Shown here one piece after another: positions 32,797 to 44,573 of a stretch of 64,000 bases of DNA. The notes below the pieces were generated by a model. It saw only the letters and a program-made list of their open reading frames with translations, ran no database searches and was not told where the DNA came from. The position numbers and the translations under genes are program-made. Origin of the DNA: Ochotona curzoniae (lineage: Eukaryota > Chordata > Mammalia > Lagomorpha > Ochotonidae); the NCBI RefSeq assembly GCF_017591425.1, contig NW_024466512.1, positions 20,079,501-20,143,500 of the forward strand, written 5' to 3'. Numbering within the stretch: position 1 is the stretch's first letter; each line of letters begins with the position of its first letter.

Positions 32797-33406
32797 TTGG
32801 GTAACTAAATGAAAGGTAGGATGACAGGAGCAAACACATGAGAAAGATCTTCTACCTACTGGTTCACTTCCCAATAACCCCAATAGCCAGGCTGAGCCAC
32901 AGGAGTCAGCACCATGGCTCCACTGGCTAATCCTCCACTTTTAAGTGCCAATATCCCATATGGGTAACTGATTTGTGTCCCAGAGGCTCCACTTCCCACC
33001 CAGCTCCCTGTTTGTGGCCTGGGAAAGTAGTCGAGGACAGCCCAAAGCCTTGGGCCCCTGCACCCATGTGGGAGACCCATAAGAAGCTCCTGGTTCCTGG
33101 CTTCAGATCAGCTCAGCTCTGGCCATTGCAGCCATTTGGGGAGTGACCAGCAGATGGAAGATATTTCTTGTCTCTCCTCTTCGTAAATCTGCCTTTCAAA
33201 AAACAAAAAAGGCTTGGCCAGGTGGAAGCCAGGAGCCCAGAACTCCAGCCAGGTTTCACACATGGGTAGCAGAGGCCCAAGCACCTGCTGCGTTGAAGGA
33301 TGCTGAATCGAAGGAGAGCAACCAGGACTTGAACTGGCACTCCGAAATGGGAAGCGGGAGTCCTAAGTAGCAACTTAATTGGCTGCTGTGCCACAACACT
33401 CACTCC
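32797..33406 (-). mobile_element. CSINE, reverse, interrupted by a nested CSINE
   Basis: A reverse CSINE whose left part (to 32903) reads GAAAGATCTTCTACCTACTG, GGTTCACTTCCCAATAACCC and ATAGCCAGGCTGAGCC. It resumes at 33211 with GGAAGCCAGGAGCC and GAACTGGCACTCCG, ending near TGTGCCACAACACTCACTCC. The gap is filled by a forward CSINE at 32905-33210, so the host element is older than the insert. Confidence 0.8.
32905..33210 (+). mobile_element. CSINE, forward, nested inside an older CSINE
   Basis: A complete forward CSINE: CAGCACCATGGCTCCACTGG head, CCATATGGGTAACTG, TTTGTGGCCTGGGAAAGTAG, TGCACCCATGTGGGAGACCC, AAGCTCCTGG, GCAGATGGAAGATA and an A-rich tail AAAAAACAAAAAA. Imperfect flanking duplications AGGCTGAGCCACAGG (32889-32903) and AGGCTTGGCCAGGTGG (33210-33225) mark the insertion point. 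Confidence 0.85.
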
Positions 33407-33774
33407 AAGAAAAACGACAAAAAGACCCACTGATGAGGGTAATATAATCTACATGGTTGAGGCATACAGCCATATACAGAGATGAAAAGTTAAAGAACAA
33501 GCTCTGTGCAGCAGACAGCAGTGAGTTAAACCCAGGTAAGAGAGCAGAGTACTCCATCCACAGCTCTTCAAACTCTCTGTCTCCTTCCACCCTGTCCTGT
33601 TTTTGGTGCTCACAAGCACGTCAGTGGTTTGCACAGGGGTGGGGAGACATAGGGGGACTAGCAAGGAGCCAAGACCACATTTGGGGTAACCACATCCACT
33701 ACCTTGGATGTGGTCACGTAGATGTTAAACACATCCAATCATAAGCCTTAAGCAGGTGGGGTTCAGGACACGGC

Positions 33775-34134
33775 AGTAAAGCAGTTCTTTTTTTTTTTTT
33801 AAGATTTATTTTTTATTTTTATTGGAAAGTCAGACATACAGAGAGGAGGAGAGACAGAGAGGAAGATCTTCCGTCTGATGATTCACTCCCCAAGTGACCG
33901 CAACGGCCGATACTATGCCGGTCCGAAGCCAGGAGCCTCTTCCGGGTCTCCTACGCGGGTGCAGGGTCCCAAAGCTTTGGGCCGTCCTCGACTGCTTTCC
34001 CAGGCCACAGGCAGGGAGCTGGATGGGAAGAGGAGCCACCGGGATTAGAACTGGCGCCCATATGGGATCCCGGGCGTGCAAGGCGAGGACCTTAACCACT
34101 GCGCCACCGTGCCAGGCCCAGTAAAGCAGTTCTT
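33775..34134. repeat. Target-site duplication pair (15 bp) around young CSINE
   Basis: AGTAAAGCAGTTCTT occurs at 33775-33789 and again at 34120-34134 with no mismatch, directly bordering the SINE tail and head. Confidence 0.97.
33790..34119 (-). mobile_element. Young CSINE, reverse, with perfect target-site duplication
   Basis: A near-consensus reverse CSINE: T-run, AAGATTTATTTTTTATTTTT, GGAAGATCTTCCGTCTGATG, CACTCCCCAAGTGACCGCAA, CCGGTCCGAAGCCAGGAGCC, GCTTTCCCAGGCCACAGG, TAGAACTGGCGCCCATATGG and ACCTTAACCACTGCGCCACC. The 15-bp sequence AGTAAAGCAGTTCTT is repeated exactly at 33775-33789 and 34120-34134, so this is a clean L1-mediated insertion. CpGs are well kept, which indicates recent insertion. 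Confidence 0.97.
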
Positions 34135-34339
34135 AAGCCCCACTGGGCCCAGCTGCTGCCAAGGACCCTTCCTGGAGGGTCCCCATCCCAGAGCCCATGG
34201 GCCACCTGCAGGGCTGCAGTTCCCTTCAACTTCCTCTCATTCCCACTCTGACCTATGAAGATCTTGGATTCTGAGAAAGGTCCAGATAAACTGTGGCTCT
34301 GGGCAGATATGGTGGAGACTCCCTTGGGCCAGAGATCCA

Positions 34340-34610
34340 AACCCTGGAAGGACATGCCTCAGGGCCTTCCTCCCACAGGAAACACCCCAGGGTGCAGATC
34401 CTGGGAAAGTAGCAGAGATGGCTCAAATCCTTTGGCCCCTGTACCTATGTGCAAGACCTGGGAGAAGCTCCTGGCTCCTAGCATTGAACTGACTCGGCTC
34501 TGGCCACTATAGCCATATGGGGATTGAATCAGCAGATGGCAGATCTCTCTGTGTGTATCTCCTCCTCTCTGTGTGTAACTCTGCCTTTCAAATTAAAAAA
34601 AAAAAAACAA
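34340..34610 (+). mobile_element. CSINE, forward, 5' part decayed
   Basis: The 3' two-thirds of a forward CSINE: CCTGGGAAAGTAGCAGAGAT, GAGAAGCTCCTGGCTCCTAG, AGCAGATGGCAGATCTCTCT, TAACTCTGCCTTTCAAATT, then an A-run. The head is hard to recognise. Confidence 0.75.
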
Positions 34611-34844
34611 AACTACATCTTCCTTTTTAAAAATAGTCATCACTTATAAAATATAACTGAGACAAGTTTATCCAGTTACCACCTAACATCTTGTGGGGCA
34701 CTCTGGGGAAACACGACATCTCTCATGATGCCACCAATACACAGAACGGCAACCCTGTCCTCAGCCCTTATGTCACTGGAAGAGACAGACCGGGCAGCCA
34801 CCATGGATCGGAGTTTGGCAGTTTCTCACAAAGCCCAACACCTA

Positions 34845-35170
34845 CCACCCCACCCAGCACATGCACTTCTGGGCATGCCCCCAAAAACAATGAACCATGT
34901 CCACAGATGACCTGAACACAATGTATAGCAGTTTTATTCACAACTGAAAACCTGGAAACTGCTCAGACGTCCTTCAGCTGGTGAATGGACACATAAAATG
35001 CAGAACAGCTACTACTACTACTCAGCGGGGAAAAAATGTACTGATCACATGGCAGAGATGAACCTCAAAAGCAGGCTGCATGAAAAAAACCAGACGCCAG
35101 AGGCCACATGCCATGTGCTCCCATGAGGGAGGACATCCTGCGAGAGGCAGGGGTCCAGAGTGCTCTCACA
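34845..35170 (+). mobile_element. Ancient L1 (L1M-like) 3' fragment
   Basis: The order of segments follows an old L1 3' end: CACTTCTGGGCATGCCCCCA, GCAGTTTTATTCACAACTG, GGTGAATGGACACATAAA, TACTACTCAGCGGGG, GATGAACCTCAAAAGCAGGC and CAGAGGCCACATGCC. Diverged and non-coding. Confidence 0.65.
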
Positions 35171-36184
35171 GGTATCAAGGGAGAAGCAGAGTGGGGACTG
35201 TAAAAGGGGTTTTGGAAGTGGAGGGAAGGTTCTTTCCAGATGGAGGAGGTGATCCCATCACACACTGGTCAAAACACACCCAACCACACAGGGCAAAAGG
35301 GAGCATTGTACTGTGTATCTCCCCAACCTCCCAGGCGACAACTCTCAAGCCAGGCCTTTATGGATAGAGGGAAGACAAGCTGGGCTCTGTGCCCACCACA
35401 GCTGCCCTGTCACCAGGCCCTAGGCAGTGCCCCAACTAGAATCTTCTCTCAGGAGTCCCCGAAGCCTGCAGGAAGAGCCTGTCACCCCAAACTTCAATCC
35501 CTCCCACATCTGTGACACCAAATGGGGTGCTCTCTTCTGGAGTGGCAGCAGGCTGGGAGCTGCAAGGCTTTTGCTTCCTGATGGCAGGGGCCTGCCAAAT
35601 CCTGTGCCTGTCTTCTGCCTGTGGGTTGTCCTCAAGGTTGTGGGGGACAACCCCAGAGGCTCAGAGGCCCATCTGCAGCCCCTTCTCTCTGGGCTAAAGC
35701 TTGTTGTGTGGTCAGTGCTCTCAGGGCCACCTCACTGGTCTGCTGAACATGTCCTGCCCATGGCTTCCCCCTTCCTTGGCAGTCTCCAATTCTTCCCTTC
35801 CTGGGCTCCTGGGAGTACCTGAGCACCCTACACTTAATCTGCCAATTCTGGGAAATAAAACCCCTCCCCCAGCCCAGTTCTGCTCCTCCTATGTACCCTG
35901 CAGCCAAGACCCTAACTCAGGTCCTATTAGTTCTCTTCTGAACCAGGGCCTGGGCCATCACTGATAACCACATGTTCTATGGCCTGCACACCTCCAGGGG
36001 GTGCTGTCCTTACAACTATAATGCAAATGATGCTCTCAGAGGTGGCCAAACCACCTCCTCCACCCTAGGCGCTCTGCTTCTGATGTCTTCCTCCTCCAGC
36101 TTAATGGGCAGTTTAACCTGCAAAGGATGCTCCAAAGCAAATGAGAACAAATTTTCTATATTACCAAGGGCATAACAGAGAGGG

Positions 36185-36350
36185 CACCAGGCCAGGCATC
36201 TTCCCAACACTGCCCAATGAGGCTCCCTGCCAGCACTGTCAGATATATTATGTCCCCACATCCAATGGACGGGTGAGCTGTACTTCAGGCTGCCGGAGGT
36301 CACACAGCAAATCATGTGGCGAAACTGAGACTAGAACCCTGGTCTACCAC
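36185..36350 (-). mobile_element. MIR fragment, reverse
   Basis: Reverse MIR core: GGTCACACAGCAAATCATG, CGAAACTGAGACTAGAACCC, after a decayed tail with ATATATTATGTCCCCA. Confidence 0.65.
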
Positions 36351-37767
36351 ACACAGGATCCTTTCCTCCATTCAGCACCAGGACTGCAACACATTTTCCC
36401 CCATGAACTCAGGATGGCAGGCATGGTGGGCCCAGGGTGAAGATAGGTGGTGTCTGGCAGCTCAGCCTGGAGGAAAAGGATGGTGGCTTGGAGAGGCAGT
36501 AGGCCCAGGGAGAAAACCTAACCATACCCCTTGCTGACTGGCTTACAAGCTCCTGGGGAGCCTCAATGGGGGTGTCCCCCCGCCCCCAGAGAGGCTGCTG
36601 CTGACACAATGGAAACTGCCCCCTACACACACCACCACCACCAGAACCCCACTCCTCCTGGGCATATATGAGCTGCCAGACACAGGCCTGGCCAGCCCTC
36701 TGGGTGACCCTCAGCCAGCTCCAGTTCACATTCCTGCCTCTCAGCGGGATCCCAGAGGAGGTGTCTGGACACACAGCGCCTGTGGGCATGACCTTTCCCC
36801 CCACCACACCCCCACCAGCTTCACCCAAGAATCTGGGATGGAAGACAGCAAGGGGGAGAGCACACCCCCAGGACGAGAGCCGTGGCGCTGACACCGGTGA
36901 CCAAGGCCAACCTTTCTGAGGCTGATGGGCAGTGTCCTCATGGTCCCCCACCCCCAGGGTCTGGATGGCCACTCTGACACTCCCAGGTCACCCAGACCAA
37001 GGAGGATGTCAGGCATGTCTGCCTCCAAGCCCAGCAGCTCTGCTGCTAACCCCGAGGCCGCCAGGAGCCTCACTGCCGGCTGTCTCAGGTTCTTGCCAGG
37101 ACGGAAGGAGATGCCGTGTGTCATCTCAGCAGGGGCTGTGGCTGGGATGCTTGCCACTATTTACATCACTCCACCTGTGCTTGAGCCGTTGCCCTGTCCC
37201 CTGAGCTTTCTCGCCTGGCCCTGCACACATCTCTCCACGTCTCATCCACCTTGCTGAGGCCCAGCTGAGCCATCAGCACTGGTGGCACAGTTCTCACCTC
37301 CTGAGAGGGAGGCTTGGGTCAGCTCTGAGCAGTGAGCACAAAGAAAGCGTAGGCCCCAGAGGCAGGAGGCACTGGGCGAACCCCAGTCAGGTCACAGGAC
37401 CGCTGGAGGCTTCTGGGCAGCTGCTATGCCTCTCTGCACTTTGATTTTGTTCTCTGTAACGCCAGGCCCTTCATCGTCACCCTGACTACCACCCCAAGTT
37501 ACTGGGACTTCATAGACGTGAAAGAGTTTTCGTAAACATACACACATGACCCCAACAGAAGGGCTTTTTCCCTCCTTTGTAAAAGCCACAAGCACTAGCA
37601 CAGGAAATGGCTAGCTTACACCAGCCCAGTAGAAGGCCAGACACAGCCAGTCTTCTTTGACCTCAAAACACCTCCCTCTTCTTAGACTGCTCTGAGGACT
37701 CTGGCATGGTCTAGTTTGCACGTATTAATTGAACAGGGTTCCTTCTGAGAGAATCTAGTGGGGGCTG

Positions 37768-38043
37768 GGAGCCAGCACTATGGCACAGCATGTTAAACTG
37801 CCAGTTAGCTACCCTAAATCAGAGCATTGGTTCAAGTCCTGGCCATTCTGCTTCCCATCCAGCTCCCTGCACCTGAAAAAGCAGGAAGATGGCCCAAGTG
37901 CTTGCTCCCTGCCCCTCATGTGGGACACCTGCTTCCTGGCTCCTGGCTTTAGCCTGCCCCAGCCCAGGCTGCTGCAGCCACCTGAGTGAACCAACAGATG
38001 GAAGATCTCTCTCTCCGCACCTTTCAAATAAATAAATCTTTAA
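37768..38043 (+). mobile_element. CSINE, forward
   Basis: Head GGAGCCAGCACTATGGCACA, then GGTTCAAGTCCTGGCC, CTTCCCATCCAGCTCCCTGC, CTCCTGGCTTTAGCC and AGATGGAAGATCTCTCTCTC, and tail CAAATAAATAAATCTTTAA followed by a G-run. Confidence 0.85.
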
Positions 38044-39154
38044 GGGGGGGGGGGACGGTTTTGGAGGACTGCTTCAAAGGGTGGGGATTCCTGACCCTAG
38101 GAAGGACAATGAGGAGATGGCTTGGGTGATAGACTTGTCTATAAAACAGGGCAGATGGTTAATTTCTCTGGTTTCTCCAAGAGGCCAATCTCCCTTACAT
38201 GACTCTTGCTCTAGGCTTGGCATAGTCTCATTTCCCTTGTGGAATCCTTTTCTTTCTCTTCCCACCTGGGTACCTGCCTTTCTCCTGCTCGCTCTGCAGA
38301 ACCTGGTATCTCCCACATGTCCTTCTAACCCTCAGCCTGGACTAAGGACCCACCATGAGCCTCGGGTTCCCTATCTTCTCCCCATAACACAGCACCCACC
38401 ACAAAGCAGCCTTTTCAACCCCGGCTGTTTCAGGGCCCCAAGGGATGCACTGTGCCACACATCCAGACTGGCTGTGGTCACATGCCAGCCTCATCAAAGA
38501 GGAGGAGTCTTTCGGGGTAGTTTCTGTGCTCTGCAGAGGCAGTTTTCTGTCTAGGAAAGGCTGCAGGGTTCTCTGTGTCTTTCCAAGTCCAGAACAGACC
38601 AGCAGCTTCCTGGGGCCAGTGCCCACTGCCTTTCTCACATGCTCAGCGCACATGGCAGGGGCTCCAGAAAAGCTGCTGAAGGACTTGCCAGTGTCTGAGT
38701 CGCCCACCAAAGCCCTAGCTGTGAGCATGTATTCAGAGGGCTCTCCCTCATGCACTGCCCTTCCTGGTGCGTCCAGGGGAGAAATAAAACAAAGAAGAGA
38801 CCAAACGGAGCCTTGCCCTTCCCTGGCCAGTAAACAGGTCCCACACACCAGATTCCACCACAGCCCTGTTAGGGATAGCCCCCCACCTGATATAGGAGAA
38901 AAAAAGGCAGACAAGACCAAGAGGGCTTACTCTGGCTTTCAGCCACTGTACCTTACGCCCTGGCCTCACTTTCCCAGTCCCTGAGAGGCAGCCTTCTGCA
39001 GGAAGCAGCCCCAGTGATCTCCACATGCAGCTCCTGGCATTCACACCCTTCCCCTTGAGTATGGGTTGGACCCAACCGTTAGCCTCTAGTGAGTAGAATG
39101 CACCACAGTTGTGGGGTGCTGTTCCCAAGACCAGCTTATAAAACGACTGTGGTT

Positions 39155-39378
39155 GGGGCCAGCGCCATGGTATATCAAGCTAAGCCTCCACCTGCTTATG
39201 ACCTGGAAAAGTAGCAGATGACAGCTCCGTGTAAGCGACCCAGAAGAAGCTTCTGGTTCCCAGCTTTAGATTTGCCCAACCCCAGCCACTGCAGCCACTT
39301 GGAGAATAAACCAAAGGATGAAAGAGTTCTCTACATTTCCATTAAATAAAAAAATAAATAATCTTTAAAAAAAAAAAG
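39155..39378 (+). mobile_element. CSINE, forward, internally deleted
   Basis: Head GGGGCCAGCGCCATGGTATA, then a jump past the B-box region to CCTGGAAAAGTAGCAGATGA, GAAGAAGCTTCTGGTTCC, GCAGCCACTTGGAGAATAAA and a tail AAATAAATAATCTTTAAAAA. It is about 100 bp shorter than full length. Confidence 0.8.
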
Positions 39379-39734
39379 GCTCTGGCTTCTGTCTGGATGA
39401 CACTCTCTCTTGCTTCTCATGAACTGATTTCTCTGGGAGAGGCCAGCTGCCATATCCAGAGGGGAAAAATGCAAGCAGCAAAGGACCAGGGACAGTTGAC
39501 AAGGCTCTGAGGAAGCTTGCAGATGGCTCCCTGCAGGCCAGCTTCATGCAACACCGCAGCTCCGGCCAGAGGCCCTGCTGCACCATCCTGAGAGACTTCG
39601 GCCAGAGACAGCTGGAGAAAGGAGGCCAAGCTTCTTGACCCACAGAAACTGGGAGAAAATTCAGTGCTGTTGTTATAAGCTGTTAAGCTTTGGGGCAATT
39701 TGCTATGCATGAGTGGATAATGAATGCAAGATCC

Positions 39735-39860
39735 ATAGTCCCAATTCATAGTTAAAGAAGCAGAGGCTCTGAGAGCTACTGACTCCACAAGGATCACATG
39801 ACTGGTAGCAGTGGCAGTGGGCTCTATATCCAGATCTGTGGCATTATGCCATGCAGATTC
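39735..39860 (-). mobile_element. MIR fragment, reverse
   Basis: Weak reverse MIR match: AAGAAGCAGAGGCTCTGAG, CAAGGATCACATGACTGG and GGCTCTATATCCAGATCTG. Confidence 0.5.
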
Positions 39861-40999
39861 CTCTATGGTCCTCTCTCCTCTACATGAACTCTCCTCCCAG
39901 GCCAGCCCCCACAGGATCCCCTGCTGCCCCGATCTATACGCCTCTGTGTAACACTGATGCCCCAGGTGCAAGTCATGGGGGCAGCTATGCTCACAGCAAG
40001 TCCTGCCGCAAATCCATGATAACCACACAGGTGAAAGAAGAGCAGGGACTGGGCGGGACTGGCCCCTTCACAGCCATGTTAATCTCCACGCTAAGCCCCT
40101 TGCTGTCACTTACCCTGCGACATCTCAATTCTTGCCACATTCAGCAGCCAGATGTGCTCACAGCTGTGACACCCAGCATCCTCCTCCCCCACTCTGCTGT
40201 CACCCCACAATTCCTCAATTCCTTCCCTTTCTCCCTACACATTGACCAACCTTGTCACCCAACAGGGGTCTCACCTTGTTGAAGTCTCTTTTATCACTGC
40301 CCCCTGAAGGCCCTTTCTGGTGTTCCAGCCACCCACAGAGCAGCAAACAGGGCCTAACCCTAGTCCTTACCAACAAAGCACCTGTGGTGTACCCGCAGCC
40401 CACATCCACTCTCCCAGAGCTCATGGCCCAGGTGGGATGGGTACTCATGCACGCATAGGTCACCCACACACCTGCAGCTGCTGGGGGGACTCACCTTGGC
40501 CTCAGCCCCCAGGGCTCCCTCTGTGCTAATCTTGGCTCTCACCAGGGCATATAGGTAGCCTCCTCCCTGCCACCTGCTGGGGCATTCAGGAGCCTCAGCA
40601 GAAACGGGATACAGCTGCAGGGGTACTAGTCAGGTGACGTTAGGCAGTTACTTCTTTCTCTCAGGGCCACAGCCTACCAGCCCCTTTCTGACCAGGGCAG
40701 TGGCCCCTGCACCAGTAAGCCTGGCCCAGTATACTGAGACCCAGGTCAGGCACGGTCCACCTCTCCTAAAGAAGGACCAGGAAGAAGGGAGGGACGAGGA
40801 CAAGGCAGAAGCAAGGACTGAGGATGAGGGAGGGAATGAGGGCGTCCCCCAGGGTGGCTGCTGCTGCCAAGTGGCCCACACCCTGATCCAGAGGCTGCAG
40901 CCCAGAGAGAACCAAAGCTGGAACTGCTAAGTCATTTTCCAGAAGGGAACTATCTCCCCATGGTGAGCCAAGGTCCTTGCCATCTGCCCCTCACCACAA

Positions 41000-42410
41000 C
41001 CACATGCACCACATACACACAACGCATACACCAACATTTACCACATATATGAGCACCACATAAAGCATACATTACACATAACATACTACACACACCATAC
41101 TATGTAAATACCACACATGTTACACACATCACACGCTATGCACAACATACATACATGTAACACATCATACTACATGTGCAACTCAAGTTACATGTATGTC
41201 ACATATAACAATGCACCGCAAATATATATGTCACATGCAATGGACTATACACACTACATAAAAACCACACACACTACCCAAACATCACATGCATATTACA
41301 TGTACATCACACAAAACACATGCACCACACATATACACATCACATACAACACACTACATATACAATGCTACATGCATACCACATACTACACATGCACCAC
41401 ATACACACCACATACATTACATGTTACATGCACACCACATACAACACGCTACATACACACCACATACTACACAAAACACCTCACAATACTACATACACAT
41501 TATGCACTACACATACACCACACTATATACACCACATACAACACAGTACACACAACACACACTACCCACAAATACCACACACATGCAACATACAACACCA
41601 CACATATTACATATACACCATATTACACGACTATACATTGCTGTATATTACATACATGCTAGTGTGTTACATATACACAACACAAACACTATATGCATAC
41701 AACATACACACTGTGCATTATACAACACATAGTACATACTACATATCACACATAGTACATATACATAATGCATACAGCATCCTACACTCCACACATGAAA
41801 CACATACAACATGCACAACACATATAAATACACACATCACAAGGCACACACATTACTCACAGTGCATACAGAGATATACAGATGACACACACTCCACACA
41901 ACGCTACACACACAGATGTAGACACACAAAGACACAGACACCACACAACTCATGGCACACACTCCTCATACTCCCCATGCACACACAACACATGCTATAC
42001 ACATAGATAACAAACACATGTACCATATGCAGAGATGCACATATAATCGATACAAATTCTACTTACAACATGTGCGACCATCTCCATGCACATAGATACA
42101 TCACATAAACACACATACTACACTACAAGACCACACAGAGATACAAACAACACATGTCAAACATACTATGAATATGTGTACACCACACAGTGTACACACA
42201 CACACCTGCCACACATTCCACACATACACCGTACAGACACATAGATACCCATATTCCACACAGATCAGATACACACATATTGTACACATCATACACAGAT
42301 GCACACCAATGCATGCCATATATACATACACATACACTACACACAGAGATACACACCACATCACACACAGCACACAGTCGTACACATGGGCACCACAGGC
42401 ATGGAGCATC
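41000..42410 (+). repeat. Large degenerate CA/TA-rich simple-sequence tract (1.4 kb)
   Basis: About 1.4 kb made almost only of C, A and T on the plus strand, built from variants of CACATA, ACATAC, CATACAC and ACACAC with no fixed period. G is rare. Alternating purine-pyrimidine steps dominate. The tract keeps reading frames open on both strands by chance (for instance 41320-42006 plus, rich in His, Thr and Tyr), so those are not genes. It sits in the NEURL1 first intron 2-3 kb from exon 1b. Confidence 0.92.
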
Positions 42411-43515
42411 CCTTATGAAAAGTAGGCATGGCAGCACACAGCTCTGCAGTACACAGAGGAAGGTCCCTCATACAGGTGCACACAACCTACACACGTGTAT
42501 ATACCAGAAACACAGATGGTCAAGTCATGTTCGCCAACACAGCCCGGGCTGAGTCTCCACCCCCAACAGCATCCCTGCCTATCATTGTCACCTCCCATCC
42601 TTGCTGTGAGCCAGCAATTCAAACTCTTCAACCTGAAATAAATGCAAAGCCCAAGGCCACCATGGAAATGCAGCTGAGGAGGCCCAGGAGTCCTGGAGGG
42701 CTGATAGCACCCTAGGCAGGAGCCAAGCTCCCTGTGGCTCCCACTGGTCCTGGATTACCTGCCAGAAGACGGTGACACCAGACCAGGGGGCCAGCCAGCA
42801 CACATGGACAAGTGTGGGCATGTGGGGCACTCCACATGAAGAAGAGCATGTAGGAGGTTCTGGCCAGGGGCTGTGCGGGTACCAGCACAGCACCAACCCT
42901 CTGCATGTCTAGCTTCTGCAGGCAGCTGGCTGAGACAGCAGCTAGGGCCGGCTTTAGAGACAGCACCATCCAGGGAGATGGGTTGGATTAGCACTTACAG
43001 CTGTGCTACATCCCTGCCACGGAGACATGGGGACATACACAGGAGGAGGAAAGGATGACTGCCGCTCATTTGGATTTTAAAGCCCCCACTTTAAGCTCTC
43101 AACTGACATGGCCCCAGAATTAGATCAATGACAGAGAAGAAAACTGAAGCTCCTTAAGACCCTTGTGATGAGGCAGGTGGCCTCAGGGTCTTCACATTCC
43201 ACGGGAGCCAGAGGCAGCATGCTGTGTCCTGGATTACTTTGAGGACCTCTCCATCCTTCCCAATCTCTGGGCTCACCAAGACTCCAGTCACTCCAGGCCC
43301 TGTGCCATGGCCCAAGAGATGCATAGGGCCAGGCTCAGGTCAGCCACACCCAGCCTCGGACCAAGCCCAGGCCATTGGCACTGCCCTGTGGCTGGCTCCG
43401 GATTATGTGTCTTCCAGGACCTTCCATCTGTCACTTGGCCCTCTAGGCCTAAGACAAAATTCATTTCCTTTTAAGAGAGCCAATGGTTTGCGTTTCCCAT
43501 GTTTTTCCCTGACTT

Positions 43516-43538
43516 TTTCTTCTTCTTCTTCTTCTTTT
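43516..43538 (+). repeat. Short (TTC)n microsatellite
   Basis: A run of TTC repeats followed by a T-run, inside the NEURL1 intron. Other short microsatellites in the window are (AAAAC)n near 23166 and (AAAC)n at 48900-48916. Confidence 0.75.
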
Positions 43539-44493
43539 TTTAAATTAGAGATCACGTTCCCAGGATACTGAGCTGGAAGACAGAAGGCACATGAAGGCCA
43601 GAGCCAGCCAGGGCTAGCCGCTTGCTCCTGCCAGCATCCTCTGCCCTACCTGGGCCTCTCCCCCCAGGGAACCCAGCAGGCACGGCTACCACATGTCCCA
43701 AGGCCCTGACTGAGAGGAGCAGGGCAGGGATGTCCCAGGAGGACATAGCGCAGGATGACTGTGTCCATCCGTAGGGAAGCCCCAGGTCCCAGACTAGACA
43801 AATCTGCAGAGACCAGCCCTGGCTGGGTCTGATGCCACATTGGCCTTGCAGCTCCAAGACTACAGCCCTTGGGCACAAGCCGGAGCCCTGCAGAGGAGAG
43901 GCCAGCAAGCCTTCTCCCTTCCCTGTTGGAGTGTCCGACCGTGGACATGAACTCCAAGAAGTGTACGGTCTCCCACAGGAGCCCAAGCTTTTGAGAAGAG
44001 CCGTGTGTGGGTGCTGTGGGGTTGTCATTTGAGCATGGGTGTACTCAGGCATGAACAGGCACAAGTACACACCCGTGAATGCCAGTGCACACTTGTGTGC
44101 CCACAAGCAGCCCACTGCTCCATCACAGAAGAGCCCACACCCGGCTCGTTGCTAACCCCATTTGCCTCCGTGCCGGGGAGAAGTGGGTAGGGGTACCCCA
44201 CCACCTCATACCCTCCTGGGCTAGTGCACAGCCTGCCCACTGCGTGAAGGGGCTTTGGGAGACAGCTGCCTGACCTGCCACAACTGTCTCCGTCTCTCCA
44301 CTCCCAACACCCTTCGCTTCCTTACCCGGGTACCCACCACCCAAATGTGTTCCTCACCCAACCCTCAGCCCCCTAAGGAGAGAAAGAAGAGTGGCTAAGC
44401 ACTCCGCACAAGCTCCAGTCCACCCCGGCCTCCCCAGGTGGCTCCCAGGCTGAGGGGGTGAGCGGCCCCCTTGGTCGGCCTCCGGGGCCTTAC

Positions 44494-44527
44494 CGTGAAG
44501 GGTGCTCCGGGTGATCTGTCCCCCCAT
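44494..44527 (-). CDS. NEURL1: NEURL1 alternative first coding exon (MGGQITRSTLH)
   Basis: Start codon at 44525-44527 in strong context (G at -3, G at +4). It encodes 11 residues, MGGQITRSTLH, then one G before a GTAAGG donor at 44493. That G plus the AC at the next exon gives the Asp that precedes SIGGPF, so the phase is exact. With this exon the six NEURL1 exons total 1674 bp, or 557 residues. That equals the 574-residue human protein after swapping its 28-residue first exon for these 11. Both alternative starts place Gly at position 2, so both may be N-myristoylated; MGGQIT is less canonical than MGNNFSS. It lies in a CpG island, which supports promoter use. A known mammalian isoform with a similar start exists as I recall. 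Confidence 0.85.
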
Positions 44528-44573
44528 CGCGGGACGCGGCAGCAGGGCCACCTCGCTCGGGCCGGCCGCCTCG

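Larger units (their letters stand above)
31095..44493 (-). other. NEURL1: NEURL1 first intron (13.4 kb to exon 1b)
   Basis: The intron between the alternative first exon and the NHR1 exon. It holds an SINE cluster between 32.0 and 34.6 kb, an L1M-like fragment (34845-35170), MIR fragments (36185-36350, 39735-39860), CSINEs at 37.8 and 39.2 kb, and the large CA-rich tract at 41.0-42.4 kb. No further exon is recognised. Confidence 0.75.

Noticed and set aside
32050..34134. SINE heads as tRNA genes
   Set aside because: The A- and B-box-like segments belong to tRNA-derived SINEs; no cloverleaf with acceptor stem is present.
41320..42006. 228-codon His/Thr/Tyr-rich frame
   Set aside because: It is produced by the CA/TA-rich repeat tract, which lacks stops in this frame; all frames of the tract look alike.
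42101..42437. Cys/Val-rich minus-strand frames of about 100 codons
   Set aside because: They are the reverse translation of the same CA-rich repeat.
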